DNA of 64,000 nt from Lutimaribacter saemankumensis (lineage in GTDB: Bacteria; Pseudomonadota; Alphaproteobacteria; Rhodobacterales; Rhodobacteraceae). The stretch lies in contig NZ_FNEB01000007.1 of assembly GCF_900100005.1 (NCBI RefSeq), forward strand, positions 1-64,000, in the 5' to 3' direction. Shown in pieces: positions 15,448 through 25,730 of this stretch. The translations under genes and the position numbers were made by a program. Below the pieces are notes generated by a model. It ran no database searches and was not told the DNA's origin. It saw only the letters and a program-made list of their open reading frames with translations. Within the stretch, counting starts at the first letter, position 1. The number at the start of each line of letters is the position of its first letter.

Positions 15448-17810
15448 TGTTGCACGCGCTGGACAGAAAACTTCTGAGGGATCTGTGGCGACTCAAGGCG
15501 CAGTCACTGGCGATTGCGCTGGTTCTGGCCTGCGGCGTGGCGATCTTTCTGACCGGGCTTGGCATGGTGCGTGCGCTTGAGGCGACCCTGGAGGATTACT
15601 ATAGCCGCCAGAACTTTGCCCATGTGTTCGCGAGTGTGCGAAGGGCGCCTCTTTCCGTGGTGCAGGATGTTGCCGAGATCGACGGTGTTCAGACGGTTGA
15701 GGCGCGTGTTGCGGGTTGGGTTGTCCTGGATCTGCCCGGCCGCGCGGCGCCGGCCTCGGGTCGGGTGCTTTCCCTGCCGGAAAACGGGCCGCTTCTGAAC
15801 GTGCCATTGCTGGTCGATGGACGTCTTCCCGATCCTGACGCGGCTACCGAGGTTGCGGTCACAGACCGGTTTGCCCGTGCCAACGGCTTTTCGCTGGGCG
15901 ATCGTTTTTCCGCAATCGCGGATGGGACGCGGCTTGATCTGCAAATCACCGGCACCCTGCGCAGCCCGGAATTCATCTATACGTTGCCGCCGGGTGGCTT
16001 GATGCCAGACGATGCGGGGTTCGGCATCATCTGGATGCCCGAGCGTGCGGCGGCGGCCACGTTCGGGCTGACTGGCGCGTTCAACGACCTGTCCGTAAAG
16101 CTGCGTCGTGATGCGCGCCTCGCCGAGGTGATCGACCGCGTCGATGCGATCCTTGCGCCCTGGGGTGGAACGGGTGCGCATGACCGTGAGACGCAGGTCA
16201 GCCACTCCTTTATACAGGCCGAATTGAATCAGCTGCGTAGCATGTCGGCGGTTTTGCCGCCGATCTTTTTCGGTATCGCGGCCTTTCTGGTCAACATGGT
16301 GCTTGGACGGATCGTTGCGCTTGAACGTGCCGAGATCGGGCTGCTCAAGGCGCTTGGATACCGGGATAGCGAAATCGCCCTGCATTATCTGATGCTGGCG
16401 GTCTTGGTGGCCGCGATCGGCATCGGGATCGGTTGGGGCGCGGGTGCCTGGCTGTCCACCGGGATGTCGCGCCTTTATGCGCGATTCTTCGATTTTCCGT
16501 GGCTGGTGCAGCCGCATGACCTCGATGTTTATGCCTTGGCGGGTCTGATCGGCCTGATCTCTGCCGGCGTTGGGGCATTGCGCGCAGCATGGGTTGCGGC
16601 ACGTCTGGCGCCGGCTGTCGCCATGGCGCCGCCGGCACCGCCAAGCTTTCGACGCGGGCACATGGACAGGTTGGCCAGGTGGCTCCGCCTTCCACAAACC
16701 GCGATGATGGTTTTGCGCGGCATTTTGCGGTGGCCGGTTCGTGCGGCGTTCACGGCATTGGGCCTTTCGCTGGGCGTGTCGATACTGGTGGCGTCGAACT
16801 TCATGCTGGATTCGCTGGATGCGGTCATCGACACCGCGTTCTTCAAATCGAACCGCCAGCACGCCACTCTTGTCCTGGCGCAAGAGGCTGGGTTGGATGC
16901 CGTGACCGATGCGCGCCATTTGCCGGGCGTTCTGGCCGTAGAGCCGCAATTCGATCTGCCCGTAACACTGCATCACGGTTCCCGGTCCAAGAAACTGGCG
17001 ATTACCGCGCGGATGCCCGGTGGCGATCTGGCGCGCACGCTGGATGTAGGCAACCGCCATGTCCCCCTGCCGGAAAAGGGGATCATGCTGTCGGAGCAGC
17101 TGGCCGCGCACCTGGGTGTCGCACCTGGCGACACCGTGCTGGTCGAGCTGTCAGGAACGCGCAGCGGTGAGTTCCACCTGCCAGTGGCCGCCGTGACCCG
17201 CCAGTATATCGGGATCGGCGCCTATATGCAGATGGACGCCTTGGCCGAACGCCTGCGCGAGGGGCCGCGCGTGACCGCGCTGAACCTGTGGATCGACAGG
17301 GCGCACTTGTCCGAACTGCAGGCCGCGTTAAAGGAAATGCCAATGCTGGCGACCGCCGTGATGCTGACCGATGTCCGTGAAAGTTTCCAGGACACCATCA
17401 GCGAAAACGTGCGGATCAATACCGTGCTGTTCATCACGATATCCGTGCTGATCACTGTCGGAGTTGCCTATAACGGCGCGCGCATACAGCTGTCGGAACG
17501 TGCCCGGGAGCTGGCCAGCCTGCGCATCCTTGGCTTTACCAGAGCCGAAGTGTCGTCGATCCTTTTGGGTGAAACGGCCATTCTGGCGCTGTTGGCGCAG
17601 CCCCTTGGCTGGGCCATTGGCGCGTGGATATCCTGGGCGATGATGGCAGGGTTCGACAGTGATCTGTACAGGATTCCGCTGGTGCTGACGCCGGCGAACT
17701 TCGCCAATGCCAGCCTGATCACCCTTGCCGCGGTAACGGCGGCAGCCTTGCTTGTCCGGCGCAGACTCGACCGTGCCGACCTTGTCGCCGTTTTGAAAAC
17801 ACGGGAGTAA
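15441..17810 (+). CDS. FtsX-family ABC permease
   Basis: A 789-residue membrane protein with an N-terminal helix (about 12-38), a large periplasmic MacB-like domain, three central helices with the FtsX segment [14 protein letters not shown] near 292-305, a repeat of the same layout, and a second FtsX segment [13 protein letters not shown] near 687-699. It overlaps the ATPase by seven bases; a second ATG at 15447 is an equally possible start. Together with the adaptor it likely exports lipophilic molecules, or acts on the outer envelope by mechanotransmission. The substrate is unknown. Confidence 0.88.
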   Translation: MVMLHALDRKLLRDLWRLKAQSLAIALVLACGVAIFLTGLGMVRALEATLEDYYSRQNFAHVFASVRRAPLSVVQDVAEIDGVQTVEARVAGWVVLDLPGRAAPASGRVLSLPENGPLLNVPLLVDGRLPDPDAATEVAVTDRFARANGFSLGDRFSAIADGTRLDLQITGTLRSPEFIYTLPPGGLMPDDAGFGIIWMPERAAAATFGLTGAFNDLSVKLRRDARLAEVIDRVDAILAPWGGTGAHDRETQVSHSFIQAELNQLRSMSAVLPPIFFGIAAFLVNMVLGRIVALERAEIGLLKALGYRDSEIALHYLMLAVLVAAIGIGIGWGAGAWLSTGMSRLYARFFDFPWLVQPHDLDVYALAGLIGLISAGVGALRAAWVAARLAPAVAMAPPAPPSFRRGHMDRLARWLRLPQTAMMVLRGILRWPVRAAFTALGLSLGVSILVASNFMLDSLDAVIDTAFFKSNRQHATLVLAQEAGLDAVTDARHLPGVLAVEPQFDLPVTLHHGSRSKKLAITARMPGGDLARTLDVGNRHVPLPEKGIMLSEQLAAHLGVAPGDTVLVELSGTRSGEFHLPVAAVTRQYIGIGAYMQMDALAERLREGPRVTALNLWIDRAHLSELQAALKEMPMLATAVMLTDVRESFQDTISENVRINTVLFITISVLITVGVAYNGARIQLSERARELASLRILGFTRAEVSSILLGETAILALLAQPLGWAIGAWISWAMMAGFDSDLYRIPLVLTPANFANASLITLAAVTAAALLVRRRLDRADLVAVLKTRE

Positions 17811-17813
17811 ACG

Positions 17814-19025
17814 ATGCATCGACGCACACGCCTGATTGGTATCCTCGTGGCTGCGATTGCCATTGTCGGGGCGCTTTTATGGGCGGCATTGCGCCCGGTG
17901 CCTGTTTCGGTCGATCTTGCATCGGTGACGCGCGGTCCCATGCAGGTGACGGTCGAAGTGGACGGCACGACGCGCATTCGCGAAGTTTATGACGTGGCAG
18001 CGCCCATTGCCGGAACGGCCGAGCGCGCGCCCGTCCGCATCGGGGATAGGGTCGTCGCAGGCGAAACCGTTGTCGCCACGGTCGAGCCCGTATCCCCCAG
18101 CCTGCTGGATGCGCGCAGCCGGCAACAGGCCCAGGCAGCCGTGCAGGAAGCGCAAGCCGCCCTTGCGGTCGCTGACAGCCAGTTGGTGCAGGCAGAGGAA
18201 GAGTTGGTTTATGCCCAGAGCCAGTATGACCGTGTTCAGGAACTGGTCGAACGCGGTGTGGCCTCCCTTGTCCGGCTTGAAGACGCTTCGCAACTGTTGA
18301 ACGTGCGGCGCGCCGCCCGCGATGCCGCCCGCTCGGCGCGGGCCATGGCCCAAAGCACGCTGGAACGGTCGCAGGCTGCCTTGATCGGGCCCGATCTGGG
18401 AAATGAGATCGCCGGCGACTGCTGTATTCAGATCACGGCCCCGGCCGATGGGGTCGTGCTGTCGGTGGCGCAGATCAGCGAGCGCCCGGTGATGTCTGGT
18501 GAAACCCTGTTGTCTATCGGCGATCCGACCGACCTTGAAATCGTGGCGGACCCGCTGTCGCGCGATGCCGTGCGCATTCCGGCGGATGCACGTGCCATCG
18601 TTGACCGCTGGGGCGGGGCCACCCATCTGGAGGCGCGGCTGCGCCAGATCGAGCCGTCGGCCAAGACCGAGATTTCCGCTTTGGGCATCGAGGAACAGCG
18701 GGTCGAGGCGATTTTCGATATAGTGGATGCCGCGGATCGACGCCCCGGGCTTGGGAATGGCTATTCCGTGCGCCTTGCCATCGTTGTCTGGGAAACCGAC
18801 GACACGTTGCAGGTTCCGCTGGGCGCATTGTTCCGCATCGGTGACGATTGGGCCTGTTTCATCGAGGATGGCGGCGTTGCGCGCGAAGTCATCGTTCAGA
18901 TCGGCCAACGGAACGACCGCGTGGCACAGGTACTGAATGGGCTGACCGAAGGCGACCAGGTGATCGTTCACCCGGGCGATGCGGTTGCAGATGGTGTGCC
19001 GATAGCCGCTGCGCAGCCGGAATAG
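17814..19025 (+). CDS. HlyD/MacA-like periplasmic adaptor
   Basis: A 403-residue protein with one N-terminal membrane anchor (about 7-26), a lipoyl-like half near 60-95, a coiled coil of about 100-190 rich in Q/A/E, a second lipoyl half near 205-245, and a beta-barrel with the end segment GDQVIVHPGD. It would bridge the FtsX-like permease to the envelope. It begins four bases after the permease stop, so the three genes form a single transporter operon. No outer-membrane channel gene is adjacent. Confidence 0.87.
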   Translation: MHRRTRLIGILVAAIAIVGALLWAALRPVPVSVDLASVTRGPMQVTVEVDGTTRIREVYDVAAPIAGTAERAPVRIGDRVVAGETVVATVEPVSPSLLDARSRQQAQAAVQEAQAALAVADSQLVQAEEELVYAQSQYDRVQELVERGVASLVRLEDASQLLNVRRAARDAARSARAMAQSTLERSQAALIGPDLGNEIAGDCCIQITAPADGVVLSVAQISERPVMSGETLLSIGDPTDLEIVADPLSRDAVRIPADARAIVDRWGGATHLEARLRQIEPSAKTEISALGIEEQRVEAIFDIVDAADRRPGLGNGYSVRLAIVVWETDDTLQVPLGALFRIGDDWACFIEDGGVAREVIVQIGQRNDRVAQVLNGLTEGDQVIVHPGDAVADGVPIAAAQPE

Positions 19026-19053
19026 AGACTCCTTTTCTAACGCCGCACGGTGC

Positions 19054-20622
19054 CTAGGCGAAGGATCGGATGGTTTTCAACGCGCCGTCCAGTGCCTTTC
19101 CATCCTCGTCCTGGAGCGCGGCTTCGCGCAGGCGGGCTACCCAGTCCGGCCCATCATCCCGCGAAGCGACCAGCGCCGCGCCTTCCAGCACGCGGTCGAA
19201 TTTCGACAGGCCGCGCGCATGGGTGTCGGAATAGCCCTTGATCAGACGGCGGCAGCGAATGATCTCGACCGCCATGCCATACCGTTCGGGCAGGTGTGAC
19301 AGCGCCGTTTCAAGCCACGACTCCAAATGCGCCATTTCGATCGTGTGGCGATGGGTCTTCAGCCGCCAGCCCTTAAGCCCGCCAAGGACATACAGCATCG
19401 CAAAGGCCCGCAGGCTGTCGGTGCGCATGCGCCGCCCCTTGTTGAACCAGCGATCCAGGCGCGCCATCCATTTCGCATCCGCCTCGATCCGCGCGCCCAT
19501 GCGCGCGGGCAACATGCCTGCGATTTCTTCGGCACGCGGGTGCATGAACTCGGTCAGTTGCAAAACCTGGTCATCGCCTGCGCCCATCTCGGCACGGATG
19601 CGATCGAACCGCCTTGCCCGGGTTTTCAGGTCGGCCACGCGGATAATGTCGTCATAGGCCATCGCGTTCGCCACGTATTTCGCGGCTTCGCGGGTCAGGT
19701 CATGGCCCTTTTCTGCGCTGTCCTTGGCAAGAATAGACTCGATTTTCGCCAGGTAGGCCGCGCCATACTCAACATCCTGAAAGTTCACGACCTTGCGCAG
19801 GCCAGGCATCGCCATTTCCGCAACGGGTGCGGGCAGCGCGTTGACGCGCGCAACAAGGTTTTCCCATTTCTTCAGCGCGGATTTCGGCCCTTTGACGCCA
19901 ACTGACTTGGTGCCTGAGGGCTGGGGCGCTGGTGCGCTGTCGCCTTCGGGATTCTGCGCAGCCTCGTATCCGGCGGCAAAGGCCCGCAGGCTGGCTTCGA
20001 CGCCCTTTCCGCTTGCGCGGATCGCGTCTTCGAAAGCGGCGCGCTCGAAGGGCAGGGTGCCCGACCCGGCCAATGCGCCAAACAGCGAGGCCGAAATGAC
20101 CGATCCCTTCTGGACAGCCGCCTGTTCCATGTCTGCCATGATCACGCGGGCGGCAGCGATTTCGGCGGCAGCGCGCACCTCTTCGGCATTGGCGATGCCA
20201 TCGCCGGGCACCATCTTTTCCGACACGGCCAGTGCCCGATGGGTCGATGCGATCAGCGTCGTGCGATCCGGCGTCACGAATCCGCGCATGATGGCGCGGC
20301 CCGCCTCCATCATCTCGGCGGCGATCAGGATATCGACGTCGCCCGAAGCGGGCGCGAGCGAAAACACCGGTTCCGGCTGCCCGGCCTCTTTCGGGGCCAT
20401 TTCGATGTAATAGATCGTCGCCCCTGTGCGCTGTGCCACGCCGGCAACGCTGGTGGCCTGGCATGCATAGCCCTGCGAGCGTGCCAGGGATTCGATCCAG
20501 CTTGTCAGAACCCCGCCGCCCTGGCCGCCCACGGCCATGATCGCCAGTTTGATGATGCCCGCCAGCCGTTCATCAGGCGTGCGCTGGGCCATTGCCCCGG
20601 AAATACCCGTTTCCGCGTTCAT
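19054..20622 (-). CDS. iorB: Indolepyruvate oxidoreductase subunit beta-family protein (long form, DUF6537-like)
   Basis: A 522-residue protein whose first 200 residues are the gamma-type 2-oxoacid oxidoreductase domain with VGGQGGGVLTSW near 23-34. The C-terminal 300-residue extension is found in the long forms of the beta subunit. I start at 20622, where the ATG overlaps the iorA stop (ATGA). It pairs with IorA to oxidise an aryl or branched 2-oxoacid to the acyl-CoA, with electrons passed to a ferredoxin or other carrier. It is the last gene of a five-gene operon beginning at 25621. Confidence 0.85.
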   Translation of the reverse strand: MNAETGISGAMAQRTPDERLAGIIKLAIMAVGGQGGGVLTSWIESLARSQGYACQATSVAGVAQRTGATIYYIEMAPKEAGQPEPVFSLAPASGDVDILIAAEMMEAGRAIMRGFVTPDRTTLIASTHRALAVSEKMVPGDGIANAEEVRAAAEIAAARVIMADMEQAAVQKGSVISASLFGALAGSGTLPFERAAFEDAIRASGKGVEASLRAFAAGYEAAQNPEGDSAPAPQPSGTKSVGVKGPKSALKKWENLVARVNALPAPVAEMAMPGLRKVVNFQDVEYGAAYLAKIESILAKDSAEKGHDLTREAAKYVANAMAYDDIIRVADLKTRARRFDRIRAEMGAGDDQVLQLTEFMHPRAEEIAGMLPARMGARIEADAKWMARLDRWFNKGRRMRTDSLRAFAMLYVLGGLKGWRLKTHRHTIEMAHLESWLETALSHLPERYGMAVEIIRCRRLIKGYSDTHARGLSKFDRVLEGAALVASRDDGPDWVARLREAALQDEDGKALDGALKTIRSFA

Positions 20623-22769
20623 CACGCCACCTCCGTCACATCGAGGCGTTTGGCATCGCGCCTTGCCTGCAACCAACCGATCACCGCCTTGCGCTTGTCC
20701 GCCCACCATTTTTCAAAGCCGGTAGGATTGTGCACGACATCTGCACGGTAAAAGCTGGGACAAAGTACGGCGGCATCTGCCACCTCACCGCAGTTTCCGC
20801 ACCCTACGCATGTCTGGTCGATCGACGCGACCGGATCGTCGCGCAGCGGATCGTCCAGGGTCTTGAGGGAAAGCGAAGGGCAACCCGATAGCCGGATGCA
20901 GGCGTGATCGCCTGTGCATACGTCCTCGTCCACGCCGAACCTCGGGGCTTCGACGCGGCGGCCTTCGGAGATTGCCTTTTTCTTCAATGGTTTTTCCCGC
21001 CGCTGGCGGTTCAGCATACATTCCGAGCTGGCAACGATCACCTTTGGACCCTTGTAATCCGTGGTCAGGGCCTCGTGGATGACTTCGCGCATCTTGGGCA
21101 CGTCGTAAGTTCGGTCTATCTGGCGGACCCATTCGACGCCCACGCCTTTCAGGGCCTTGGAAATCGGATTGTTCGTGGCTTTCGTGTCGTTCTTGGCGCG
21201 CGACGACATGATGTCCTGCCCGCCCGTGGCTGCCGAATAGTAGTTGTCGACGATGATCGCCACACTGTCGGATTTGTTGAACACCATGTTCCCGATCGAG
21301 GAACTGAGCCCGTTATGCCAGAACCCGCCATCGCCCAGGATCGAAATCGCGCGCTTTTCACCGCCGCCGTCGAAGGCCGCGTTTGACGCTGGGCCCAGCC
21401 CGTACCCCATCGTCTGTCCGCCAATTTCGAACGGCGGAAGCGAAGCGAACAGGTGACACCCGATATCGCCCGAAATCTGGTGTTGGCCAAGCTCTTGCTG
21501 AACCAGTTTCATCGCAGCGAAAATGGGCCGTTCCGGGCACCCGGTGCAGAACCCGGGCGGCCGGATCGGCACCGTGCTGGACAGGTCGGGAATTTCCGGT
21601 TTCGGTTCGTTCGGGGCCAGAACCGCACCCGGCAGCATGTCGGCGGCGTGTTCCTTGAGGAACGCGGTGACACCGTCCAGCATGACCTGCCCGGTATATT
21701 CACCTGCCAACGGCAGCATGTCCTTGCCATGCAGTTTCACCGACGATCCCGCACGATACAGCATCGAACCGAGTTGCTGTTCGATAAACTCGGGTTGGCC
21801 TTCTTCGATCACGAGAACGGCCTCTTTGCCCTCGGCAAAGGACATGAATTCGTCGCGTACCAGCGGATAGGTCACGTTCAGGCAATAGATCGGGATGTCG
21901 GTCTGGCCGTAGATATCGGCAAGGCCCAGGCGCTGCAGGGCCCGGACGACACCGTTATACATGCCACCCTGGCAAACGATGCCAATGCGGCTCTGTTCCG
22001 GCCCGAAACGCTCGTTCAGGCCGTGTTCCATGATGTATTTCTCGGCCGCGGGCCAGCGTTTCTTAACCTTGTCCTGTTCGTGCATGTAAGACATCGGCGG
22101 CAGAACCACGCGCGAAAAGTCCTTTTGCGGATTGGACAATGCCTGGCGCACGGAAAGTGTGGGCCGCTTGTTGTCACGCGTGGGAAAGCTGCCCGTCACA
22201 TGGCACGACCGGATGCGGACCATCAGCATCACGGGCGTGTTGCTTGCTTCGCTCAGCTCGAAACCGTCACCCACGGCCTTGACGATGGATGGCAGGTTGG
22301 GGCGCGGATCGAGCAGCCAGAACTGCGATTTCATCGCAAACGCATGGCTGCGTTCCTGCATGATGGAACTGCCTTCGCCGTAATCCTCGCCCACGATCAC
22401 CAGCGCGCCACCGTTCACGCCGGACGAGGCCAGGTTCGCCAGCGCGTCGGACGCAACGTTGACGCCCACGGACCCCTTGAAGGTCACGGCGCCCCGGATG
22501 GGATAATGCACACTGGCCGCAAGCATCGCCGCTGCTGCAGCCTCGGATGCGTTGGCCTCGAACCGAACATCCAACTCGGCCATAAGATCTTCGGCGTCGG
22601 CCAGAACGTCCATCAGATGCGAGATTGGCGCACCCTGGTAGCCGCCCACATATCCGACGCCGTTTTCAAGCAACGCCTTCGTCAGGGCAAGGATACCCTC
22701 TCCGGTAAACACATCGCCGTCACCCTTGCGCAGGTGTTCGACCTCGGCCTTGAAAGAGCGTTCAGCCAT
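20622..22769 (-). CDS. iorA: Indolepyruvate ferredoxin oxidoreductase alpha subunit
   Basis: A protein of 715 residues. The N-terminal pyrimidine-type domain is followed by the thiamine-diphosphate domain with GDGGFWHNGLSSSIGN, including the metal-binding GDG...N motif. A C-terminal ferredoxin-type region holds cysteines in CTGDHACIRLSGCP and CVGCGNC. A CTGCPERP segment lies near residue 410. It catalyses CoA-dependent oxidative decarboxylation of arylpyruvate-like 2-oxoacids. It follows the MarR gene by nine bases and overlaps iorB. The true substrate cannot be read from sequence. Confidence 0.9.
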   Translation of the reverse strand: MAERSFKAEVEHLRKGDGDVFTGEGILALTKALLENGVGYVGGYQGAPISHLMDVLADAEDLMAELDVRFEANASEAAAAAMLAASVHYPIRGAVTFKGSVGVNVASDALANLASSGVNGGALVIVGEDYGEGSSIMQERSHAFAMKSQFWLLDPRPNLPSIVKAVGDGFELSEASNTPVMLMVRIRSCHVTGSFPTRDNKRPTLSVRQALSNPQKDFSRVVLPPMSYMHEQDKVKKRWPAAEKYIMEHGLNERFGPEQSRIGIVCQGGMYNGVVRALQRLGLADIYGQTDIPIYCLNVTYPLVRDEFMSFAEGKEAVLVIEEGQPEFIEQQLGSMLYRAGSSVKLHGKDMLPLAGEYTGQVMLDGVTAFLKEHAADMLPGAVLAPNEPKPEIPDLSSTVPIRPPGFCTGCPERPIFAAMKLVQQELGQHQISGDIGCHLFASLPPFEIGGQTMGYGLGPASNAAFDGGGEKRAISILGDGGFWHNGLSSSIGNMVFNKSDSVAIIVDNYYSAATGGQDIMSSRAKNDTKATNNPISKALKGVGVEWVRQIDRTYDVPKMREVIHEALTTDYKGPKVIVASSECMLNRQRREKPLKKKAISEGRRVEAPRFGVDEDVCTGDHACIRLSGCPSLSLKTLDDPLRDDPVASIDQTCVGCGNCGEVADAAVLCPSFYRADVVHNPTGFEKWWADKRKAVIGWLQARRDAKRLDVTEVA

Positions 22770-22778
22770 CGTTCTCCC

Positions 22779-23261
22779 TCAGAAATCGTGAACCCGCACG
22801 TTGCGCAGGATCTTTTGCAGCGTGCCGACAAAGGCGCGCTGCTCTTCATTCGAAATGCCATTGAACATCTGGGCATAACTTGCGGCCATATGCGGCCACA
22901 GCTTTTCATACGCGGCGCGGCCGCCATCCGTCAGGTAAACCCGGGTGGCGCGGCTGTCCGTGCTGTCGGTTTCGCGGCGGATCAGCTCCTCGCGCGCAAG
23001 GCTGTCGAGTGCGCGCGACAGGGTGGACTGTTCTACAACGGCGTAAACCGCCAACTCGCGGATCAGGATACCGTCAATCACCGAAAGAACGGCAAGCGCA
23101 CGCATCTGCGGGGTCGTCAGGCCAAGGGCTGCCATCTCGTCGCGCAAAGAAGCGTTGTAACGGCCCATGATGCGGTTCATCAGGTAGGGCGCAAAGTTGT
23201 CCAGCCCCATTTCCCCAAGCCGCAGCGGAGCCTCGGCAGTGATTTCGCGGTGTTCAGTCAT
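22779..23261 (-). CDS. MarR-family transcriptional regulator
   Basis: A 160-residue winged-helix regulator with the DNA-binding region around 60-105 (VVEQSTLSRALDSLAREELI, then RRETDSTDSRATRVYLT for the wing). It is embedded within the operon, overlapping the upstream flavoprotein gene by four bases and lying nine bases before iorA. It very probably controls both arms of the divergent cluster through the 109-base intergenic region at 25622-25730. The effector is likely an aromatic acid or CoA ester, as for many MarR proteins in aromatic catabolism; that is inference. Confidence 0.88.
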   Translation of the reverse strand: MTEHREITAEAPLRLGEMGLDNFAPYLMNRIMGRYNASLRDEMAALGLTTPQMRALAVLSVIDGILIRELAVYAVVEQSTLSRALDSLAREELIRRETDSTDSRATRVYLTDGGRAAYEKLWPHMAASYAQMFNGISNEEQRAFVGTLQKILRNVRVHDF

Positions 23262-24823
23262 GCGCCCAACCTCTTGGCCAAATTGTACCCCGATCCGCCA
23301 CCCAGACCCGGCCCCGGATGGGTCGAGGCACCGATATGGTGCAGGTTACGGAATCGGGTGCCGTTATTGACCGATTGCGGGAAGGGACGCCAGACAAAGA
23401 ACTGGTCGATGCTGCAGGCCCCGCCATAGGGATCGCCGCCGACAAGGTTCATGTTCAGTGCGGCAAGGTCGGCGGGCGAATAGGCCCGGCGGGCCAGTTT
23501 GATCTTGTCGAAGTTGCGGATGTGCTGCCGCAGGATAGATTCCAGCCGGTCGGCAAACGCTTCGCGTGTTGCCTCGGTCCAGTCTGGGCCGGTGTCGATT
23601 TCGCCGGCGGCGTCGCCCTTGATCACGCGGGGGGCGTCGGGGATCTGCAGCCACAGAATGCCCTTGCCATCGGGGCAGCGGCTGGGGTCCAGCCTGTGCG
23701 GCTGACCCACGCAGATCGTGGGCGTTTCGGGCAGCAGACCGCGCTCGGCCTCGTTGCTGGATTTCGAAACGCTGTCGATACCGTCGGCAAGGTGGATCAG
23801 AGCCACATTTTCCAACCCGTCGGCATTCCATTCAGGCTGGCCGTCCAATGCGTAGTGCAGTTGGAAATTGCCGCGTCCGTGGCGGAAACTGCGGGTTGCC
23901 TGTTGTTCTTCCTGCGTCGGATTTTCCAGCAGCCGGCCATAAAGTTGGCCGGGCGTGACACTGGCGATGACGCTGGTCGCGTCGATCCGCTCACCCGCAG
24001 CCGTTTCGACCCCATAGGCCCGGTCGCCGTCCGTCAGGATGCGCGCAACGTCCACGCCTGTGCGCACCTCGCCTCCGAATGCCTCGATCAGGCTGCGAAA
24101 GGCATCGGCCGCGCGGGCCGACCCGCCCTTTACCACGGGCGCGCCCGCCGCTTCCAAAGCAAAGGCGATGACCCGCCCCATTTGCCCCGAATAGGTGCTT
24201 TCGGGCGTCAATCCGGTATGCAGCACCCAAGGCGCGTATAGCGCTTGGACCTGCTGGCTGTCATACCCCTCTTCCAGCCAGCTGCGCGCCGGTTGCAGGG
24301 CCTGCCCCAGCCATGCCTTGAGGCCATTCAATCCCCGCTTGCGCGCCTGGCGCAGCATCAGCCGCACGATTGGCCATGACCAGAGCGACTGACCAAGCAG
24401 AGCGAAAAGAAACTCGGCGTCCTGTTCGATAGAGCCTACATCGGCGGCATGTCTGTCGCCATCGCCTGCCGCGAAGGCATTGAACGCCGTGACGTTGGTT
24501 GCCCGATCCATCTTCAGCGCCGCGCTGGATCCGTCAGGCCGCAGAACCGCCGTCGGTGTATCTGTATGGCAGAACTCCAGCCCGTGCCGCGCAAGATCTT
24601 CGGCCAGCTCTGCATAGGCGGGCGAAGTCAGGAACAGAACAAAGGTGGCCGCCATCACGTCATGATGGAAACCGGGCTGTGTGATCTCATCCGTCATCAT
24701 GCAACCACCGATGCGGTCTTCGCGTTCAAGCACGATAACCCGCCGCCCTTTCCTTGCGAGAAGGGCGGCGGCGACCAGCGCATTGATGCCGGACCCGATG
24801 ACGATATGCGGCAGCCCGGCCAT
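23258..24823 (-). CDS. CrtI/phytoene-desaturase-like FAD oxidoreductase (paralog 1)
   Basis: A 521-residue flavoprotein with the N-terminal dinucleotide fold IVIGSGINALVAAALLA (about 7-23) and ERxDRIGG. The C-terminal segment LHHIGASTHPGPGLGGGSGYN is the FAD-contacting end typical of this family. It shares overall plan and the NLVGGD segment with the flavoprotein at 25731. Carotenoid desaturation is unlikely because no carotenoid genes are nearby; amine or C-C dehydrogenation of the cluster's substrate is more plausible. It overlaps the MarR gene by four bases and follows the cyclase gene by six. Confidence 0.85.
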   Translation of the reverse strand: MAGLPHIVIGSGINALVAAALLARKGRRVIVLEREDRIGGCMMTDEITQPGFHHDVMAATFVLFLTSPAYAELAEDLARHGLEFCHTDTPTAVLRPDGSSAALKMDRATNVTAFNAFAAGDGDRHAADVGSIEQDAEFLFALLGQSLWSWPIVRLMLRQARKRGLNGLKAWLGQALQPARSWLEEGYDSQQVQALYAPWVLHTGLTPESTYSGQMGRVIAFALEAAGAPVVKGGSARAADAFRSLIEAFGGEVRTGVDVARILTDGDRAYGVETAAGERIDATSVIASVTPGQLYGRLLENPTQEEQQATRSFRHGRGNFQLHYALDGQPEWNADGLENVALIHLADGIDSVSKSSNEAERGLLPETPTICVGQPHRLDPSRCPDGKGILWLQIPDAPRVIKGDAAGEIDTGPDWTEATREAFADRLESILRQHIRNFDKIKLARRAYSPADLAALNMNLVGGDPYGGACSIDQFFVWRPFPQSVNNGTRFRNLHHIGASTHPGPGLGGGSGYNLAKRLGA

Positions 24824-24829
24824 CAGGCG

Positions 24830-25621
24830 TCAGCCCTTCGGCACGAGTGCGAGGGCGCGGATCGGGCTCCCGGTGCCGCGCTTGATCTTGAGCGGTGCGG
24901 CAATCAGAACAGCCCCTTTGGCGGGCAGCTTGTCCAGATTGGCCAGCGACGCGAGACCAAAGCAATTGTCACGGTGCAGGAAGTTGTGCGCCGGGAAGGG
25001 CGGTTCCATCCCGCCTGCACACCCGGCATCGGTGCCGATGCACTGGCTGCCCCAGCCCACGATCTTTTTCGACAGCAGGTATTCCACACATTCCGGCGTC
25101 GGTCCGGGGCTGTGCGGGCCGTTTTCGTCGGCGTTCAGGAACAGCGCCTCGTCATGGGCGCGCTTGTCCCAGTCGGTGCGCATGACAACCCATTCGCCAG
25201 CACCGATTTCACCATGCTCGGCCTCCCACGCCTTGACGTGTTCGGGCGTCAGCAGGAAATCCGCGTCCGCAGCGCTTTCCTTGGAACAGTCGATCACGTT
25301 AACCGGGGCCACGACACGCTGGATATCGAGAGAGTCGGTATAGCCGTCCTCGTAATCCTTGCCCGTGATCCAGTGGTGCGGCGCATCGAAATGCGTTCCC
25401 GAATGCTCACCCAGAACCATCCAGTTCCAGGCAAAGAAGGGGCCGTCCGAATCGTATTCGCTGATCTTGTGAATCTCGATCTTCGGCGTGTTCTTGGCGA
25501 AATCCTCGGGCAGTTGAAGGATCGGTGTGTCGGGGCCTAGGGTGCCCGTACAATCGACCACTTCGATATTCCCGGACAACAGCATCGATCCCAGATCGTT
25601 AAGCACATTCGCGGCTGTCAT
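24830..25621 (-). CDS. Cyclase-family (kynurenine-formamidase-like) hydrolase
   Basis: A 263-residue protein of the metal-dependent cyclase/arylformamidase family, with the zinc-site motif HSGTHFDAPHHW near 76-87. The start at 25621 has GGGAG seven to eleven bases upstream and removes an unconserved leader of more than 50 residues. Members hydrolyse amide or lactone bonds (kynurenine formamidase, isatin hydrolase). Isatin hydrolase homologues are known in Roseobacters, so an indole-derived substrate for the cluster is possible but unproved. It is the first gene of the leftward operon. Confidence 0.84.
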   Translation of the reverse strand: MTAANVLNDLGSMLLSGNIEVVDCTGTLGPDTPILQLPEDFAKNTPKIEIHKISEYDSDGPFFAWNWMVLGEHSGTHFDAPHHWITGKDYEDGYTDSLDIQRVVAPVNVIDCSKESAADADFLLTPEHVKAWEAEHGEIGAGEWVVMRTDWDKRAHDEALFLNADENGPHSPGPTPECVEYLLSKKIVGWGSQCIGTDAGCAGGMEPPFPAHNFLHRDNCFGLASLANLDKLPAKGAVLIAAPLKIKRGTGSPIRALALVPKG

Positions 25622-25730
25622 TTGGTGTCTCCCTGTATGCTGGCGGGTCTGCGGCCCGCGCTTGCGAATGAGATTCATGCTAGACAGAATTAAATGCGTT
25701 TGCAAATATCTAATCAACAGGGAGTGGCAC
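25622..25730. promoter_or_regulatory. Divergent control region of the flavoprotein/IOR cluster
   Basis: This 109-base gap holds the starts of two outward-facing operons. An AT-rich core about 25690-25713 has outer arms ttaaat and atctaa around gcgtttgca, a weak dyad that could be the MarR site. Ribosome sites GGGAG flank both start codons. No firm -35/-10 pair can be named. Confidence 0.45.

Noticed and set aside
15504-17111. Leftward 535-codon open frame opposite the FtsX-like permease
   Set aside because: Composition is rich in R, Q and H as expected of an antisense shadow; the permease on the other strand is clear.
21453-23429. Long rightward open frame (over 650 codons) opposite iorA and the MarR gene
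   Set aside because: It is antisense to well-supported genes, has no ribosome site or family resemblance, and arises from GC-rich codon use.
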